A stretch of DNA of 64,000 nucleotides from an uncultured Acetatifactor sp. (GCA_910577235.1 CAJTMX010000004.1:83337-147336); one strand, 5' to 3'; shown: positions 16,360 to 25,733, counted from the stretch's first letter. The notes: generated by a model not told the origin, from the sequence alone. Numbers and translations: made by a program.

Positions 16360-16881
16360 GGGAGTCCTCCTTTCTCAGATGGCGGGATGTCCGCGACAGT
16401 TTTTCGTCGAAACAGTCGCGACATTAATTTACGTTTCATAAATATGCATGGTTAAACCGCTAATGACCTGGAACGGGGAGGCTGAACCGATATATAACGC
16501 CCGCTATAATAAAAATCCGCAATAACAGGGATACTGTCAGTCAGGAGTATAACGCAGGCTTGCCGTAAATATCCGGCATTCATAACACGGATGGCATATG
16601 GCCGTCCACGGCCAGGAGTATGTATAGACGTTTACTGTCATGAGATTGCCGCTTTTGACATAATATATCCTGCGGCTGATGACGGGTAACGGAATGTATT
16701 TACAGTGTAGCATGAAAGAAGCATAAATTGCAAGAAAAAATATTGTGTTTACAATTTTTTAATATTTATGCAAGTACAGAGTTTTTTACTTCGGGGTATG
16801 GATTTTTATGGAAAGAAGAGGTAAAATAAGTACGAATGCGGAACAGAATACAGATAATCATAAAATAAAGGAGACATGGAG
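16360..16881. other. Divergent intergenic region, gltA to deoC
   Basis: About 520 bases without a convincing gene. ATGTCCGCGAC at 16387-16397 and GTCGCGACAT at 16414-16423 form a stem-loop (one bulge) that would lie in the gltA leader. A candidate deoC promoter (TTGCAA at 16728, TACAAT at 16750, spacer 16) lies on the right. The tail motif GCGGAAC occurs at 16838, close to the deoC ribosome-binding site. The middle holds AT-rich stretches with no clear further signal. Confidence 0.5.
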
Positions 16882-17529
16882 ATGACGGATGTACAGGAAA
16901 TGTTGGGTAAAGTGGACCACACCCAGTTGAAAGCCATCTGCACATGGGAGGATATCGAAAAACTGTGCCATGAGGCGGTCAGGTATCACACGGCCAGCGT
17001 ATGTATTCCCCCCTGCTATGTGGAGCGTGTCCGCGAGGCTTTCGGCGGACAGGTTACGATTTGCACGGTGATCGGTTTCCCTCTGGGATATCAGGTGACG
17101 GCAGCCAAGATCTGTGAGGCCAGAGAGGCCATCGCTCAGGGCTGTGACGAGGTGGATATGGTGATCAATCTCACGGATGTAAAGAACGGACGTTACGATC
17201 TGGTGGAGGAGGAGATCCGGCAGGTGAAAGCCGTCTGCGGGGAACACATTCTGAAAGTGATCGTTGAAACCTGTTATCTGACAGAGGAAGAGAAACAGGC
17301 CATGTGCAGGGTAGTGACGGCGGCGGGGGCGGATTATATCAAGACCTCCACAGGATTTGGGTCCGGTGGCGCCACCAGAGAGGATGTGCGGTTGTTCAGG
17401 GAGCATATCGGTCCCGATGTGAAGATCAAAGCGGCGGGTGGAGTATCCACGCTGGAAGATCTGGAGGACTTTATCCGTCTGGGATGCGACAGAGTGGGGA
17501 CTTCCCGGGCTGTGGGACTGGTACAGTAG
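16882..17529 (+). CDS. deoC: Deoxyribose-phosphate aldolase
   Basis: A 215-residue class I aldolase splitting 2-deoxyribose 5-phosphate into glyceraldehyde 3-phosphate and acetaldehyde in deoxynucleoside salvage. The Schiff-base Lys is in DYIKTSTGF. A second essential Lys lies in VKIKAAGGV, and an Asp in the EVDMVINL strand. ATG 16882 is about eight bases from AAAGGAG; the ATG six bases earlier is too close. No nucleoside phosphorylase or phosphopentomutase genes are adjacent. It precedes aminopeptidase P by about 60 bases, perhaps in one transcript. Confidence 0.95.
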   Translation: MTDVQEMLGKVDHTQLKAICTWEDIEKLCHEAVRYHTASVCIPPCYVERVREAFGGQVTICTVIGFPLGYQVTAAKICEAREAIAQGCDEVDMVINLTDVKNGRYDLVEEEIRQVKAVCGEHILKVIVETCYLTEEEKQAMCRVVTAAGADYIKTSTGFGSGGATREDVRLFREHIGPDVKIKAAGGVSTLEDLEDFIRLGCDRVGTSRAVGLVQ

Positions 17530-17591
17530 CCCGGGCGGCAGTTTCTGCGGGGAATAGGTCAACAATTATTTTTAAGGAAGGAATATATATT

Positions 17592-19421
17592 ATGGAGAAT
17601 ACTGTAATCAAAAAGAGACTGGAGGCGCTGCGCGGGCAGCTTAGGCAGGAGGGAATCGACTATTATCTGATTCCCACAGCGGATTTTCACAATTCGGAGT
17701 ATGTGAACGTACATTTTACCGTGCGGGAACATTATTGCGGTTTTACCGGCTCCAACGGCACGCTGGTGGTATGGCAGGACGGCGCGGCTCTGTGGACGGA
17801 CGGGCGTTACTTTATCCAGGCTGAGCATGAGCTGGAGGGAACCGGTGTGGAACTGATGCGGATGCAGCAGGAGGGGGTTCCCACTATCGAGACGTTTTTA
17901 AAGAAAGTAATGAAACAGGGACAGACTCTGGGATTTGACGGCAGGGTGGTGCCTGCCAGCGAGGGGATGCGCTATGAAAAGGCGCTGAAAGCCAAGGAGA
18001 TCCGTTTTGCCTATGACAGAGATATAGCGGGCGCACTCTGGGAGGACAGGCCGCCGCTGCCCGCCGGGCCGGTGACGGTGCTGCCGGAGGACGTGGCAGG
18101 CCGGAGCACGCAAGACAAGCTGGCAGACGTGCGGGAAGTTCTGGAAAGAGAGGGGGCCGGGAGCTTTCTGCTGAGCAAGCTGGACGATCTGATGTGGCTG
18201 TTCAATATCAGAGGATGTGATGTGGAGTGTAATCCCGTGGCGCTGTCATACGCGTATATCACACAGAAGGAAAACCATCTGTTCATCCAGGAGAAGGCGC
18301 TCAGCCCGGAAACCCGGGCAGATTTGATCGGCAAACAGGTCACGCTGCATCTCTATGAGTCTGTGGTGGAATTCTTAAAAGCGCAGCCTCATGGAGGCAC
18401 GGTGCTGGTAGACCGCAGGCAGGTCAGCTATGCGCTGTACAAAGCGGTGGGCGAGAGACAGCAGCTGGTGGAGGCGTCCAACCCCACGGAGCGCCTAAAG
18501 GCCATTAAGAATCCTGTGGAGCTGGCCAATATGGAGAAGATCTATCTCAAGGACAGCGTAGCGCTGACCAAGTTCATCTGCTGGGTCAAGACCAATATCG
18601 GTAAGATCGAGATCACCGAGATCAGCGCGGCGGATTATCTGGAACAGCTGCGCAGGGCGATCCCGGAATTCCTGGATCTGTCTTTTCCCACCATATCCGC
18701 CTACGGTCCCAACGCGGCTATGATGCACTATGAGCCCACGCCGGAAAATCATGCGGTATGTAAGCAGGAGGGAATGCTGCTGGTGGACAGCGGCGGGCAG
18801 TATATGGGAGGCACCACGGATGTTACCCGCACCATCGTGCTGGGGCCTGTCACCCAGGAGCAAAAGATGCACTATACCCTGGTGGCGGGAGCCATGCTGC
18901 AGATGACGGCGGCCAGATGGCTTTACGGCTGCACGGGGCGGAATCTGGATATCCTGGCCAGACAGCGTCTGTGGAATGTGGGCTTGGACTATCAATGCGG
19001 TACAGGACATGGAGTGGGCTATATCCTGAATGTGCATGAAGGTCCTCAGAGTCTGCGCTGGCAGTATGTAAAGGGGCTGGAGGAGACTCCTTTTGAGGAG
19101 GGAATGGACGTGACAAACGAGCCGGGTGTCTATGTGCAGGACAGCCACGGCATCCGCATCGAGAATGTAATGGTGGCCAAAAACGATATAAAGAACGAGT
19201 ACGGGCAATTCATGCATTTTGAGACCCTGACCTGGGTGCCCATCGACATGGATGCCATCAACGAGGAATATTTGACGGAAGAGCAGCGCGTTCTGCTGTA
19301 CGGATACCAGAAACAGGTATATGAAAAGGTATCCCCTTATCTTACCCCCAAGGAGGCCCAGTGGCTGCTGCGCGAGACCAGGGCGGACAGTACGGTGATG
19401 CTGGAGAATCAGAAAATATAA
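17592..19421 (+). CDS. pepP: Xaa-Pro aminopeptidase (M24, aminopeptidase P, three-domain form)
   Basis: A 609-residue M24B metallopeptidase that removes N-terminal residues preceding proline. It has two creatinase-like N-terminal domains and a C-terminal pita-bread domain. Metal ligands are visible in LVDSGGQYMGGTTDVTRT (two Asp), GTGHGVG (His), VTNEPGVY (Glu) and HGIRIENV (Glu). The length fits the roughly 600-residue eukaryotic-like cytosolic form found in many Clostridia. ATG 17592 follows AAGGAAGG. No signal peptide is present. Confidence 0.94.
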   Translation: MENTVIKKRLEALRGQLRQEGIDYYLIPTADFHNSEYVNVHFTVREHYCGFTGSNGTLVVWQDGAALWTDGRYFIQAEHELEGTGVELMRMQQEGVPTIETFLKKVMKQGQTLGFDGRVVPASEGMRYEKALKAKEIRFAYDRDIAGALWEDRPPLPAGPVTVLPEDVAGRSTQDKLADVREVLEREGAGSFLLSKLDDLMWLFNIRGCDVECNPVALSYAYITQKENHLFIQEKALSPETRADLIGKQVTLHLYESVVEFLKAQPHGGTVLVDRRQVSYALYKAVGERQQLVEASNPTERLKAIKNPVELANMEKIYLKDSVALTKFICWVKTNIGKIEITEISAADYLEQLRRAIPEFLDLSFPTISAYGPNAAMMHYEPTPENHAVCKQEGMLLVDSGGQYMGGTTDVTRTIVLGPVTQEQKMHYTLVAGAMLQMTAARWLYGCTGRNLDILARQRLWNVGLDYQCGTGHGVGYILNVHEGPQSLRWQYVKGLEETPFEEGMDVTNEPGVYVQDSHGIRIENVMVAKNDIKNEYGQFMHFETLTWVPIDMDAINEEYLTEEQRVLLYGYQKQVYEKVSPYLTPKEAQWLLRETRADSTVMLENQKI

Positions 19422-19448
19422 AAACGCTATTAAATTTTTCTGACTTTA

Positions 19449-19512
19449 TTGACTTTTGATCTAAGGTCTGAGATAATGAAAAAGACTATTGAGGTTGTAC
19501 CGGGAAACCGGT
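19449..19512 (+). promoter_or_regulatory. pckA promoter and leader hairpin
   Basis: TTGACT at 19449-19454 and GATAAT at 19472-19477 have a 17-base spacer. The 5' leader then holds TACCGG-GAAA-CCGGTA (19498-19513), a 6-bp stem with a GNRA tetraloop, placed a little before AAGGAGG. The hairpin may stabilise the message. Confidence 0.75.
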
Positions 19513-19542
19513 AAAAATACATCACAAGGAGGACGTACTACT

Positions 19543-21270
19543 ATGTCAACAAAAGCTTATTATCCGATTAATGAGATCGGCGCTGGCAAGCCCGGTTTCA
19601 GCAAGACCCGCTCCATCATTGAGGCTGCGTTTTACACCAACAATGTGGTGAAGGTCAATACCGTGAGAGAGGCCTATGATCTGGCAAAGAATTCACCCGG
19701 CACCATTGTTACCGATATGCCGGTGTACAGAGCCGAGGAGCAGGGTCTGGAGAAGGATACAAAAGTGCTGTTGTTCAATGACGGCGCAGTTACCGGACGT
19801 TATGCCGCTGCCCGCCGCATCAAAGGGGAGCCGGGCGTGGATGCCGCCAAACTTGATAAGGTGGTGATGGATGCCGTTTACAGAACCCGCTGGATGACCA
19901 TGTATCATGCGGAGTGCTTTATCGGTCTGGACCCCGAGTTTATGGTGAAGGCTCATCTGCTGATTCCCGAAGGAGAAGAGAATCTGCTGTATAACTGGAT
20001 GCTGAATTTCCAGTATATGTCCGATAAATATGTGCAGATGTACAAAGAGTCCAAACCCGTGGGCGATGGTAAGGAGCCGGATATCTATATCTTCTCCAAT
20101 CCCCAGTGGACTCCCGAAGAGGCGCCCGACGTGGATTACAGCTGCTTAAGCGATCCTCTGACCCTGTGCTATTTTGATACCAATGAAAACTGTGCCGCTA
20201 TTCTGGGCATGAAGTATTTCGGCGAGCATAAGAAGGGTACTCTGACCATGGCATGGGCTCTGGCCAACAGAAACGGCTACGCATCCTGTCACGGCGGACA
20301 GAAGGAGTACAGCCTGGAGGGTGGCAAGAAGTTCGTTGCCTCCGTTTATGGTCTGTCCGGCTCCGGTAAGTCCACATTGACCCATGCAAAACATAGCGGC
20401 AAGTATGATGCCTTCGGCGGTATCAAGGTATTGCATGACGACGCGTTCATTATCAATACCGACACCTGCGCATCCGTTGCTCTGGAGCCTACTTATTTTG
20501 ATAAGACTGCGGACTATCCCACAGGCTGCCCTGATAATAAGTTCCTGTTGACCGCTCAGAACTGTTCCGCGACTCTGGATGAGGAGGGACACGTCCAACT
20601 GGTGACTGAGGACATCAGAAACGGCAACGGCCGTGCCATCAAGTCCAAGCTGTGGAGTCCTAACCGTGTGGATAAGATCGATGCTCCCGTGAACGCGATC
20701 TTCTGGATTATGAAAGATCCCACCATTCCTCCTGTAGTGAAGCTGAAGGGCGCTGCATTGGCATCCGTTATGGGCGCTACGCTGGCTACCAAGACCTCCA
20801 CTGCGGAGCGTGTGGCTGCCGGAACCGATATGAACGCGCTGCGCATCGTTCCTTACGCTAATCCGTTCAGAACCTATCCTCTGGTAAATGACTATGAGAA
20901 GTTCAAGAAACTGGTGGATGAGAAGAACGTAGACTGCTATATCGTGAACACCGGTGATTTCATGGGAACCAAGTGTAAGCCTGCCGATACTCTGGGTATT
21001 CTGGAGACTATCGTTGAGGGCAAGGCTAAATTCGAGCAGTGGGGTCCTTTTGAGGATATCGAGATCATGTATGACTGGTCCGGCAGAACTTCCGACGCTT
21101 TCAAGCCCGATCTGTCCGACAAGGCATACACCGAGGCTCTGAAGAACGCTATGCAGAACCGTGTGGATGCGGTGGAAGGTTTCGCCACCAAGAAAGAAGG
21201 CTACGACAAGCTGCCTGACGAGGCATTGGCTGCATTGAAGAAGATTGTCGACGAGGCGTCTTCTCTGTAA
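19543..21270 (+). CDS. pckA: Phosphoenolpyruvate carboxykinase (ATP type)
   Basis: A 575-residue PEPCK interconverting oxaloacetate plus ATP and PEP plus CO2 plus ADP. In fermenting anaerobes it often runs toward oxaloacetate. The kinase-1 P loop is GLSGSGKST with Lys276, kinase-2 is VLHDDAF, and a substrate-binding Arg block is present (TRWMTMYHAECF). It is longer and divergent compared with the ~530-residue E. coli enzyme, mostly in the N-terminal part. AAGGAGG lies ten bases before the ATG. It is monocistronic, with its own promoter and terminator, and is likely highly expressed. Confidence 0.94.
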   Translation: MSTKAYYPINEIGAGKPGFSKTRSIIEAAFYTNNVVKVNTVREAYDLAKNSPGTIVTDMPVYRAEEQGLEKDTKVLLFNDGAVTGRYAAARRIKGEPGVDAAKLDKVVMDAVYRTRWMTMYHAECFIGLDPEFMVKAHLLIPEGEENLLYNWMLNFQYMSDKYVQMYKESKPVGDGKEPDIYIFSNPQWTPEEAPDVDYSCLSDPLTLCYFDTNENCAAILGMKYFGEHKKGTLTMAWALANRNGYASCHGGQKEYSLEGGKKFVASVYGLSGSGKSTLTHAKHSGKYDAFGGIKVLHDDAFIINTDTCASVALEPTYFDKTADYPTGCPDNKFLLTAQNCSATLDEEGHVQLVTEDIRNGNGRAIKSKLWSPNRVDKIDAPVNAIFWIMKDPTIPPVVKLKGAALASVMGATLATKTSTAERVAAGTDMNALRIVPYANPFRTYPLVNDYEKFKKLVDEKNVDCYIVNTGDFMGTKCKPADTLGILETIVEGKAKFEQWGPFEDIEIMYDWSGRTSDAFKPDLSDKAYTEALKNAMQNRVDAVEGFATKKEGYDKLPDEALAALKKIVDEASSL

Positions 21271-21300
21271 AGAATAAAACTGTAGGAGTTCAAAAAGTGA

Positions 21301-21334
21301 GGGGTCAGACTTTTAGGTCTGGCCCCTGTTTTAA
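21301..21334. terminator. Bidirectional terminator, pckA and lipoprotein gene
   Basis: GGGGTCAGAC at 21301-21310 pairs over ten positions (one G-T) with GTCTGGCCCC at 21317-21326. A T-rich tail follows on the plus strand and CACTTTTT on the minus strand, serving both convergent genes. Confidence 0.92.
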
Positions 21335-21365
21335 GTTCTTGATTGGATTGGGTAGAATCGATTAC

Positions 21366-22256
21366 TTACAGCTCGCTAAAATACTTGGAATAGATTTCGG
21401 TGCCGTCCGCATTGCAAAAGATCAGTTTAATGTCGTCCAACACCAAGCCATAGTCGGCCTCAAAGGAATCAAACATGCTGGAAACCATGCCCGAAAAGGT
21501 GGGGGCAATCTGCTCGTCAAACATGCTGGCAATGTCCTCCTGACTCAAGCCGTCCATATCCTGCTGTTCCGTGTAGGTATATTCTATAACCATCACATTG
21601 CCTTCTGCATAGAAATCAATGGCAAGGCCGTAGGACTCCAAGCTGCTGTTGACAGCGGAGACCACTGTTTCCTGCTCTTCACTGTTCATCCAGTCTTCCA
21701 GAGTAGCATATTCCTGTGAGGCGCTACCTGTGGAGGCATTGTCGGCTGAGGGAACATAATCCTCCGTAAAGTCCACGGTATACAGGGTGGTGCCGTCGGA
21801 ATCCAGATATGTGACACGCAGGGTACTCACAGACAGATTATACGTGTCATTATAATTCTTGATATCATTTACAAAAGTCTGATACTGACCGTCCAGATTG
21901 GAGCGGAGGGCATCGGCGATGGCGTCTTTGTTTTCTATTTCCGTAGTGTACTGGTAAGTGTAAAGGATGGTGTCCGGCTCTTCAACGGAAATGCTGCATT
22001 TAATTCCGGAACTTTCAAACATTTTGTTGATAGTTTCTTCCAGAGTCTTGCGATCGTTGCCGTTGTACCAGTCTGACAGTGCGGAGGAACTATCGGCAGA
22101 GCTTTCTTCTTCGGTTGAGTCCTCCACAGATGTTTTGTCGTCTGATAAAATTGTGGATTCACGGTCTACGGGCCCGGATACCTGAGGGCTGCCGCAGGCG
22201 GCCAGGCTGAAAGCCAGCGTCAGAGACAGTGCCATTGCTAAGATTTTCTTTTTCAT
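21366..22256 (-). CDS. Lipoprotein with duplicated DUF4854-like domain
   Basis: A 296-residue secreted lipoprotein. The signal peptide ends in the lipobox SLAAC, and residues 25-60 are an acidic Ser-rich linker. Two related domains follow, the first beginning LSDWYNGNDRKTLEETIN and the second LEDWMNSEEQETVVSAVN, each with a downstream block (ILYTYQYT and VIEYTYT). This suggests internal duplication of a DUF4854-type domain; the family name is from memory. Function is unknown, and the protein is probably surface-exposed. It has its own strong minus-strand promoter. Confidence 0.8.
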   Translation of the reverse strand: MKKKILAMALSLTLAFSLAACGSPQVSGPVDRESTILSDDKTSVEDSTEEESSADSSSALSDWYNGNDRKTLEETINKMFESSGIKCSISVEEPDTILYTYQYTTEIENKDAIADALRSNLDGQYQTFVNDIKNYNDTYNLSVSTLRVTYLDSDGTTLYTVDFTEDYVPSADNASTGSASQEYATLEDWMNSEEQETVVSAVNSSLESYGLAIDFYAEGNVMVIEYTYTEQQDMDGLSQEDIASMFDEQIAPTFSGMVSSMFDSFEADYGLVLDDIKLIFCNADGTEIYSKYFSEL

Positions 22257-22321
22257 AACTATTCTCCTCTCATTAAAGGTACATCTGATCTAACAGATGA
22301 AACCAATTGATAAACAGCGTC

Positions 22322-22364
22322 ATTATAGCACAAGAGATTAGGATTGACAATCCCAAATTTTGGG
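22322..22364 (-). promoter_or_regulatory. Lipoprotein gene promoter with adjacent palindrome
   Basis: On the minus strand TTGTCA (22350-22345) and TATAAT (22327-22322) have a 17-base spacer. Immediately upstream of the -35 lies CCCAAATTTTGGG (22352-22364), a perfect 13-base palindrome that could be an operator. Confidence 0.75.
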
Positions 22365-22419
22365 CTCTGCAAGGAGGAGTCAAGTTTGTCAATATTTTGC
22401 GTTTTGGGAAAAATTTCAG

Positions 22420-22448
22420 TTGCCAAAAGGCAAGGTATTGGATATAAT
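22420..22448 (+). promoter_or_regulatory. Promoter of 6S RNA
   Basis: TTGCCA at 22420-22425 and TATAAT at 22443-22448 have a 17-base spacer, placing the start near 22455. Confidence 0.8.
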
Positions 22449-22454
22449 AAAGGT

Positions 22455-22640
22455 ACCTGGAATGTTCGATAACTCTTGTTGTTTTTGAACCTACATTTAC
22501 TTTAAAAGGGATTCCTATATTGCCAAGTGGCTGTCAAGCCTCCACTCGAAAGAGGATTGCAGGGGAAGGCAAAAGTTTGGTTGCGGTCACCCACCTAGCG
22601 CTGCTAGGAGTCAAAAGGCAAGAGCCGGCATTTCGGGGTA
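22455..22640 (+). ncRNA. ssrS: 6S RNA
   Basis: This non-coding stretch looks like clostridial 6S RNA, the RNA that mimics an open promoter and sequesters sigma-A RNA polymerase. The 5' arm pairs with the 3' arm: CTCTTG at about 22483 with CAAGAG at about 22619, AATG with CATT outside it, and TTTTTGA with TCAAAAGG inside. That leaves a long central bubble containing CTACATTTACTTTAAAAGGG. The rod-with-bubble shape, the length near 190 bases and the strong promoter support the call. Ends are approximate, and I rely partly on recall of related sequences. Confidence 0.78.
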
Positions 22641-22654
22641 TTTACGAAGGAAAA

Positions 22655-22680
22655 GGGCAGTCCTAAGGACTGCTCTTTAT
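22655..22680 (+). terminator. Terminator downstream of 6S RNA
   Basis: GGGCAGTCC-TAA-GGACTGCTC forms a nine-pair stem (one G-T) followed by TTTATAT. Confidence 0.85.
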
Positions 22681-22706
22681 ATATGGAAAAAAGAATATAA
22701 TGGTCT

Positions 22707-22725
22707 GGGGGGGGGAATTGGGGGG
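22707..22725 (+). repeat. Poly-G tracts overlapping the ribosome-binding region of the SpoIID-like gene
   Basis: Nine consecutive G (22707-22715), AATT, then six G (22720-22725), the last being the first base of the GTG start. Such homopolymers are prone to slippage. Confidence 0.9.
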
Positions 22726-24737
22726 TGAAGGGATTTCCAAATATCTGGAAAGAGATGAACAGGTCGGAAAGAATGCAGCTGAAGGCATTTATATGTCTGC
22801 TGGGGATTCTTCTATTGCTCATACTGATCGCGGCGGGGCTGCTCAAAAAACTGGGCGGCAGTGAGGAGGAGCCGCCGCAGGAGAGCAGCCGGGAGGAAGA
22901 ACATGTACCGGTGACCGAGTACTTACATAATGTGTGGATCATGGGAGCGGATAGCAGTGGATTGCTGTGTTTTACGGGAGAGGGAGAGCGCCTGCTGCGG
23001 GTGGCGGTTCCCGCGGGGGATAATTTGCGGCCGGGGACGACGCAGTCCCAGGCAGACAGCGGGGAAGGATGGAGCAAAGTTACAGATATAAGCTGGGGAA
23101 CTGCGGAGTGGCTGCAGGGGCTTAGGGAACAGGTGGCGGATCTGGAGCTGTCCGACGGCCTGGTAACAGCCCTTCGGATCAAATCGCAAAAGACCGGCGG
23201 AAAAGTGCTGGCCGCGGATGAGGACGGGATATGGCTGGAAGGACAGGGAAGACTGGAATTCACGGAGGATGTACAGGGTTACAGGCTGTTTGGAGAACCG
23301 GAGTCTGCCGGTTATCGGGACCTGTGCATCGGATATGATTTCGCGGATTTTTGCCTGGAGGAAGGACGGATATGCGCTATTCTGCTGGCCCGGGAGGCGG
23401 CCATGGAGAACATCCGCGTGCTGCTGAAAAACAGCGATTATAAGGGAATCTTTCACGACCGGGTGGAATTGACCTGCGACACGGATTACACGGTACAGAT
23501 TCTGGACGCGGCAGATCCGCAGGAGGCGGTTGTCAGTTATCCGGCGGGGGAGAGCGTGGAACTGACGGCCCGGAGGGGGGCAAGACTGTTGGTGACACCC
23601 AGTGCCAGGACCGGCAAGATCATCCTGGAGAGCATCCACCGCAGTCAGGGTATACCGGCCTACCGGGGCAGTCTGGAGTTATGGTGGACCCAGGAGGGGA
23701 TCGTGCTGATCAATGAACTGCCCCTGGAGGAGTATCTCTACAGTGTTGTGCCCAGTGAGATGCCTGCGTTCTACCCCCAGGAGGCGCTGAAGGCTCAGGC
23801 GATCTGCGCCCGTACCTATGCCTATACTCATATGTTGCATGCAGGTTATGAGGAACTGGGCGCACATGTGGATGACAGCTCTTCCTATCAAGTATATAAC
23901 AATATACTGGAGCAGGAGGCGGCTACGGCAGCGGTAAAGGCCACTTACGGACAACTGCTGGTGCGGGAGGACGGGAAGACTTTGGCGGAGACATACTATT
24001 ATTCCACCTCCTGGGGCTATGGGAGCGATGCCCATGTATGGAAAACGGACAGTGCCGACGAATATGAGTATATAATCCCCAGACATTTAAGTCGGGGGGA
24101 GATGCGCAGGATGCTGGGGCAGGAGACCGAGACGGCATCACAGTCCCCTGATCTGACCAGAGAGGATGTTTTTGCGGCGGCTATTCGCAGTATCGATCCC
24201 GGGGATTTTGAGTCCGGTGAAGGCTGGTACCGATGGAGTTATACGGTGAAGAACCTGAATTGTGACACAGTGCGGCGGCAGCTGCAAAACCGGTATGAGG
24301 CCAACGAAAGGCTGGTGCTGACTTTGGATGGGGAAGTCTATGTGAGCAGTTCCATCGGAACGTTTAAGGAGATACGCGATCTTGTCATTCTCACCAGGGG
24401 AGCCGGAGGCGTGGCCGACGAACTGTTGATAGAGACGGATCGGGATACATATAAAGTCATATCGGAGCATAATATCCGATATATATTGTGTGACGGCGAG
24501 ACCAAGGCGCTGCGTCAGGACGGCAGCCAGGTGGCAATGAACAGTCTGCTGCCCAGCGCGTTTTTTACAATAGAGATTGCCAGAGAGGGAGAAAATGTGG
24601 TAGGATATAATCTGACCGGAGGCGGCTTTGGGCATGGAGTGGGCATGAGCCAGAACGGCGCGCGGGCTATGGCACAGGAGGGATACAGTGCCGGGGATAT
24701 ACTGCGGTTTTTCTATGACGGGTGTAGCGTGCGGTGA
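22725..24737 (+). CDS. SpoIID/LytB-domain membrane protein
   Basis: A 670-residue protein with a single N-terminal membrane helix (about residues 23-43) and a large external part. SpoIID enzymes are lytic transglycosylases that act on stripped peptidoglycan strands during engulfment. The SpoIID domain starts near residue 308, with the putative catalytic Glu345 in VVPSEMP, the TYAYTHM and YYYSTSWGYG blocks, and the C-terminal GHGVGMSQNGARAMA signature (from about 636). It is about twice SpoIID length because of an unrecognised N-terminal region of about 250 residues. The GTG start at 22725 lies in a poly-G context; ATG 22755 is the alternative. It may act in sporulation or vegetative wall turnover. 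Confidence 0.87.
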   Translation: MKGFPNIWKEMNRSERMQLKAFICLLGILLLLILIAAGLLKKLGGSEEEPPQESSREEEHVPVTEYLHNVWIMGADSSGLLCFTGEGERLLRVAVPAGDNLRPGTTQSQADSGEGWSKVTDISWGTAEWLQGLREQVADLELSDGLVTALRIKSQKTGGKVLAADEDGIWLEGQGRLEFTEDVQGYRLFGEPESAGYRDLCIGYDFADFCLEEGRICAILLAREAAMENIRVLLKNSDYKGIFHDRVELTCDTDYTVQILDAADPQEAVVSYPAGESVELTARRGARLLVTPSARTGKIILESIHRSQGIPAYRGSLELWWTQEGIVLINELPLEEYLYSVVPSEMPAFYPQEALKAQAICARTYAYTHMLHAGYEELGAHVDDSSSYQVYNNILEQEAATAAVKATYGQLLVREDGKTLAETYYYSTSWGYGSDAHVWKTDSADEYEYIIPRHLSRGEMRRMLGQETETASQSPDLTREDVFAAAIRSIDPGDFESGEGWYRWSYTVKNLNCDTVRRQLQNRYEANERLVLTLDGEVYVSSSIGTFKEIRDLVILTRGAGGVADELLIETDRDTYKVISEHNIRYILCDGETKALRQDGSQVAMNSLLPSAFFTIEIAREGENVVGYNLTGGGFGHGVGMSQNGARAMAQEGYSAGDILRFFYDGCSVR

Positions 24738-24878
24738 GAGGCGACCATATGGCCAGTGGGAGGCGGCTTTTGGCCTTATGCCGATGTCAGGCCAGACGCC
24801 GCGTTCACTGTGGGAGATCCGACCGGGGCAATAAGCGGTATCGCAGGTGAACCCAAGGTATTTGAGAGGACGTTAATA
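24738..24878 (+). other. Structured intergenic segment before the YihY-family gene
   Basis: GGCGGC at 24762 and TGGCC at 24771 pair with GGCCA at 24790 and GCCGC at 24798, giving a two-part stem-loop at 24763-24802. There is no T run. It resembles the GC-rich leader elements only loosely. The open frame through it lacks a ribosome-binding site. Confidence 0.45.
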
Positions 24879-25733
24879 ATGCGGAAACTGATCAAGATAA
24901 GCATGAATTTCAGCAGGAAAATGAGTGAGAAAAATATCAGTGCCTATGCCGCCAGCACGGCCTTTTTTATCTTTTTGTCGCTGGTGCCCATGCTGATGGT
25001 GGTCTGCACCATGATTCCTTATACGCCACTGACGGAAGAGAATCTGACCCGTGCCATCACAGAGCTGACACCGGACCAGATCGATTCCATGGTTACAGAA
25101 CTGATTCATGATGTGTACCGGAGAGCGTCCACGATACTGCCTTTGGCGGCGCTGGTTATGATATGGACCGCCGCCAAGGGCCTGCTGGCTCTGACGCGGG
25201 GATTGAACGCGATCAATGACGTGCAGGAGCACCGCAACTATTTTGTGGTGCGTTTTGTGGCGGCTGTGTATACGGTGGTCATGTTGATCGCCATGGTGAT
25301 ATCCCTGGTAATAATGGCTCTGGGCAGCAGGCTGGTGGATGTGGTGTTGACTAAGATTCCCCAGTTGGAGGTATTGTTTTCCCTGATCGTGAACCTGCGT
25401 TTTATTTTTTCCTGGGTGGTGTTAACTTTGTTATTTGCGGCGGTGTACACTTACGTGCCCAGCAAAAAACTGCGTTTTCGTGAGCAGATTCCGGGGGCCA
25501 GTTTCACGGCTGTGGTGTGGAGCGTGTTTTCCTGGGGATTTTCCATATATCTGAACCTCAGCGGTTCCTTCAGCATATACGGCAGTCTTTCCCTGATCAT
25601 CATCGCCATGATCTGGATGTATTTCTGCATGTATATCATCATGGTGGGCGCATATCTGAACTGTTTTTTCAATCCGGTGAACAAGGTGCTGACGGGCAGC
25701 AGAGGCCGGCAGCTGGAGAGTCTGGAGGAGTAG
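24879..25733 (+). CDS. YihY/BrkB family inner-membrane protein
   Basis: A 284-residue polytopic membrane protein of the YihY (formerly called RNase BN) family, whose function is not settled. Six hydrophobic segments are visible, around residues 28-50, 85-105, 125-150, 170-200, 208-235 and 240-265. The family blocks SAYAASTAFFIFLSLVPM and the Trp/Gly-rich LSLIIIAMIWMY region are present. ATG 24879 follows GAGAGGA; an upstream in-frame extension of 41 codons crosses the structured segment and was rejected. It ends just before the Rpn gene promoter. Confidence 0.88.
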   Translation: MRKLIKISMNFSRKMSEKNISAYAASTAFFIFLSLVPMLMVVCTMIPYTPLTEENLTRAITELTPDQIDSMVTELIHDVYRRASTILPLAALVMIWTAAKGLLALTRGLNAINDVQEHRNYFVVRFVAAVYTVVMLIAMVISLVIMALGSRLVDVVLTKIPQLEVLFSLIVNLRFIFSWVVLTLLFAAVYTYVPSKKLRFREQIPGASFTAVVWSVFSWGFSIYLNLSGSFSIYGSLSLIIIAMIWMYFCMYIIMVGAYLNCFFNPVNKVLTGSRGRQLESLEE

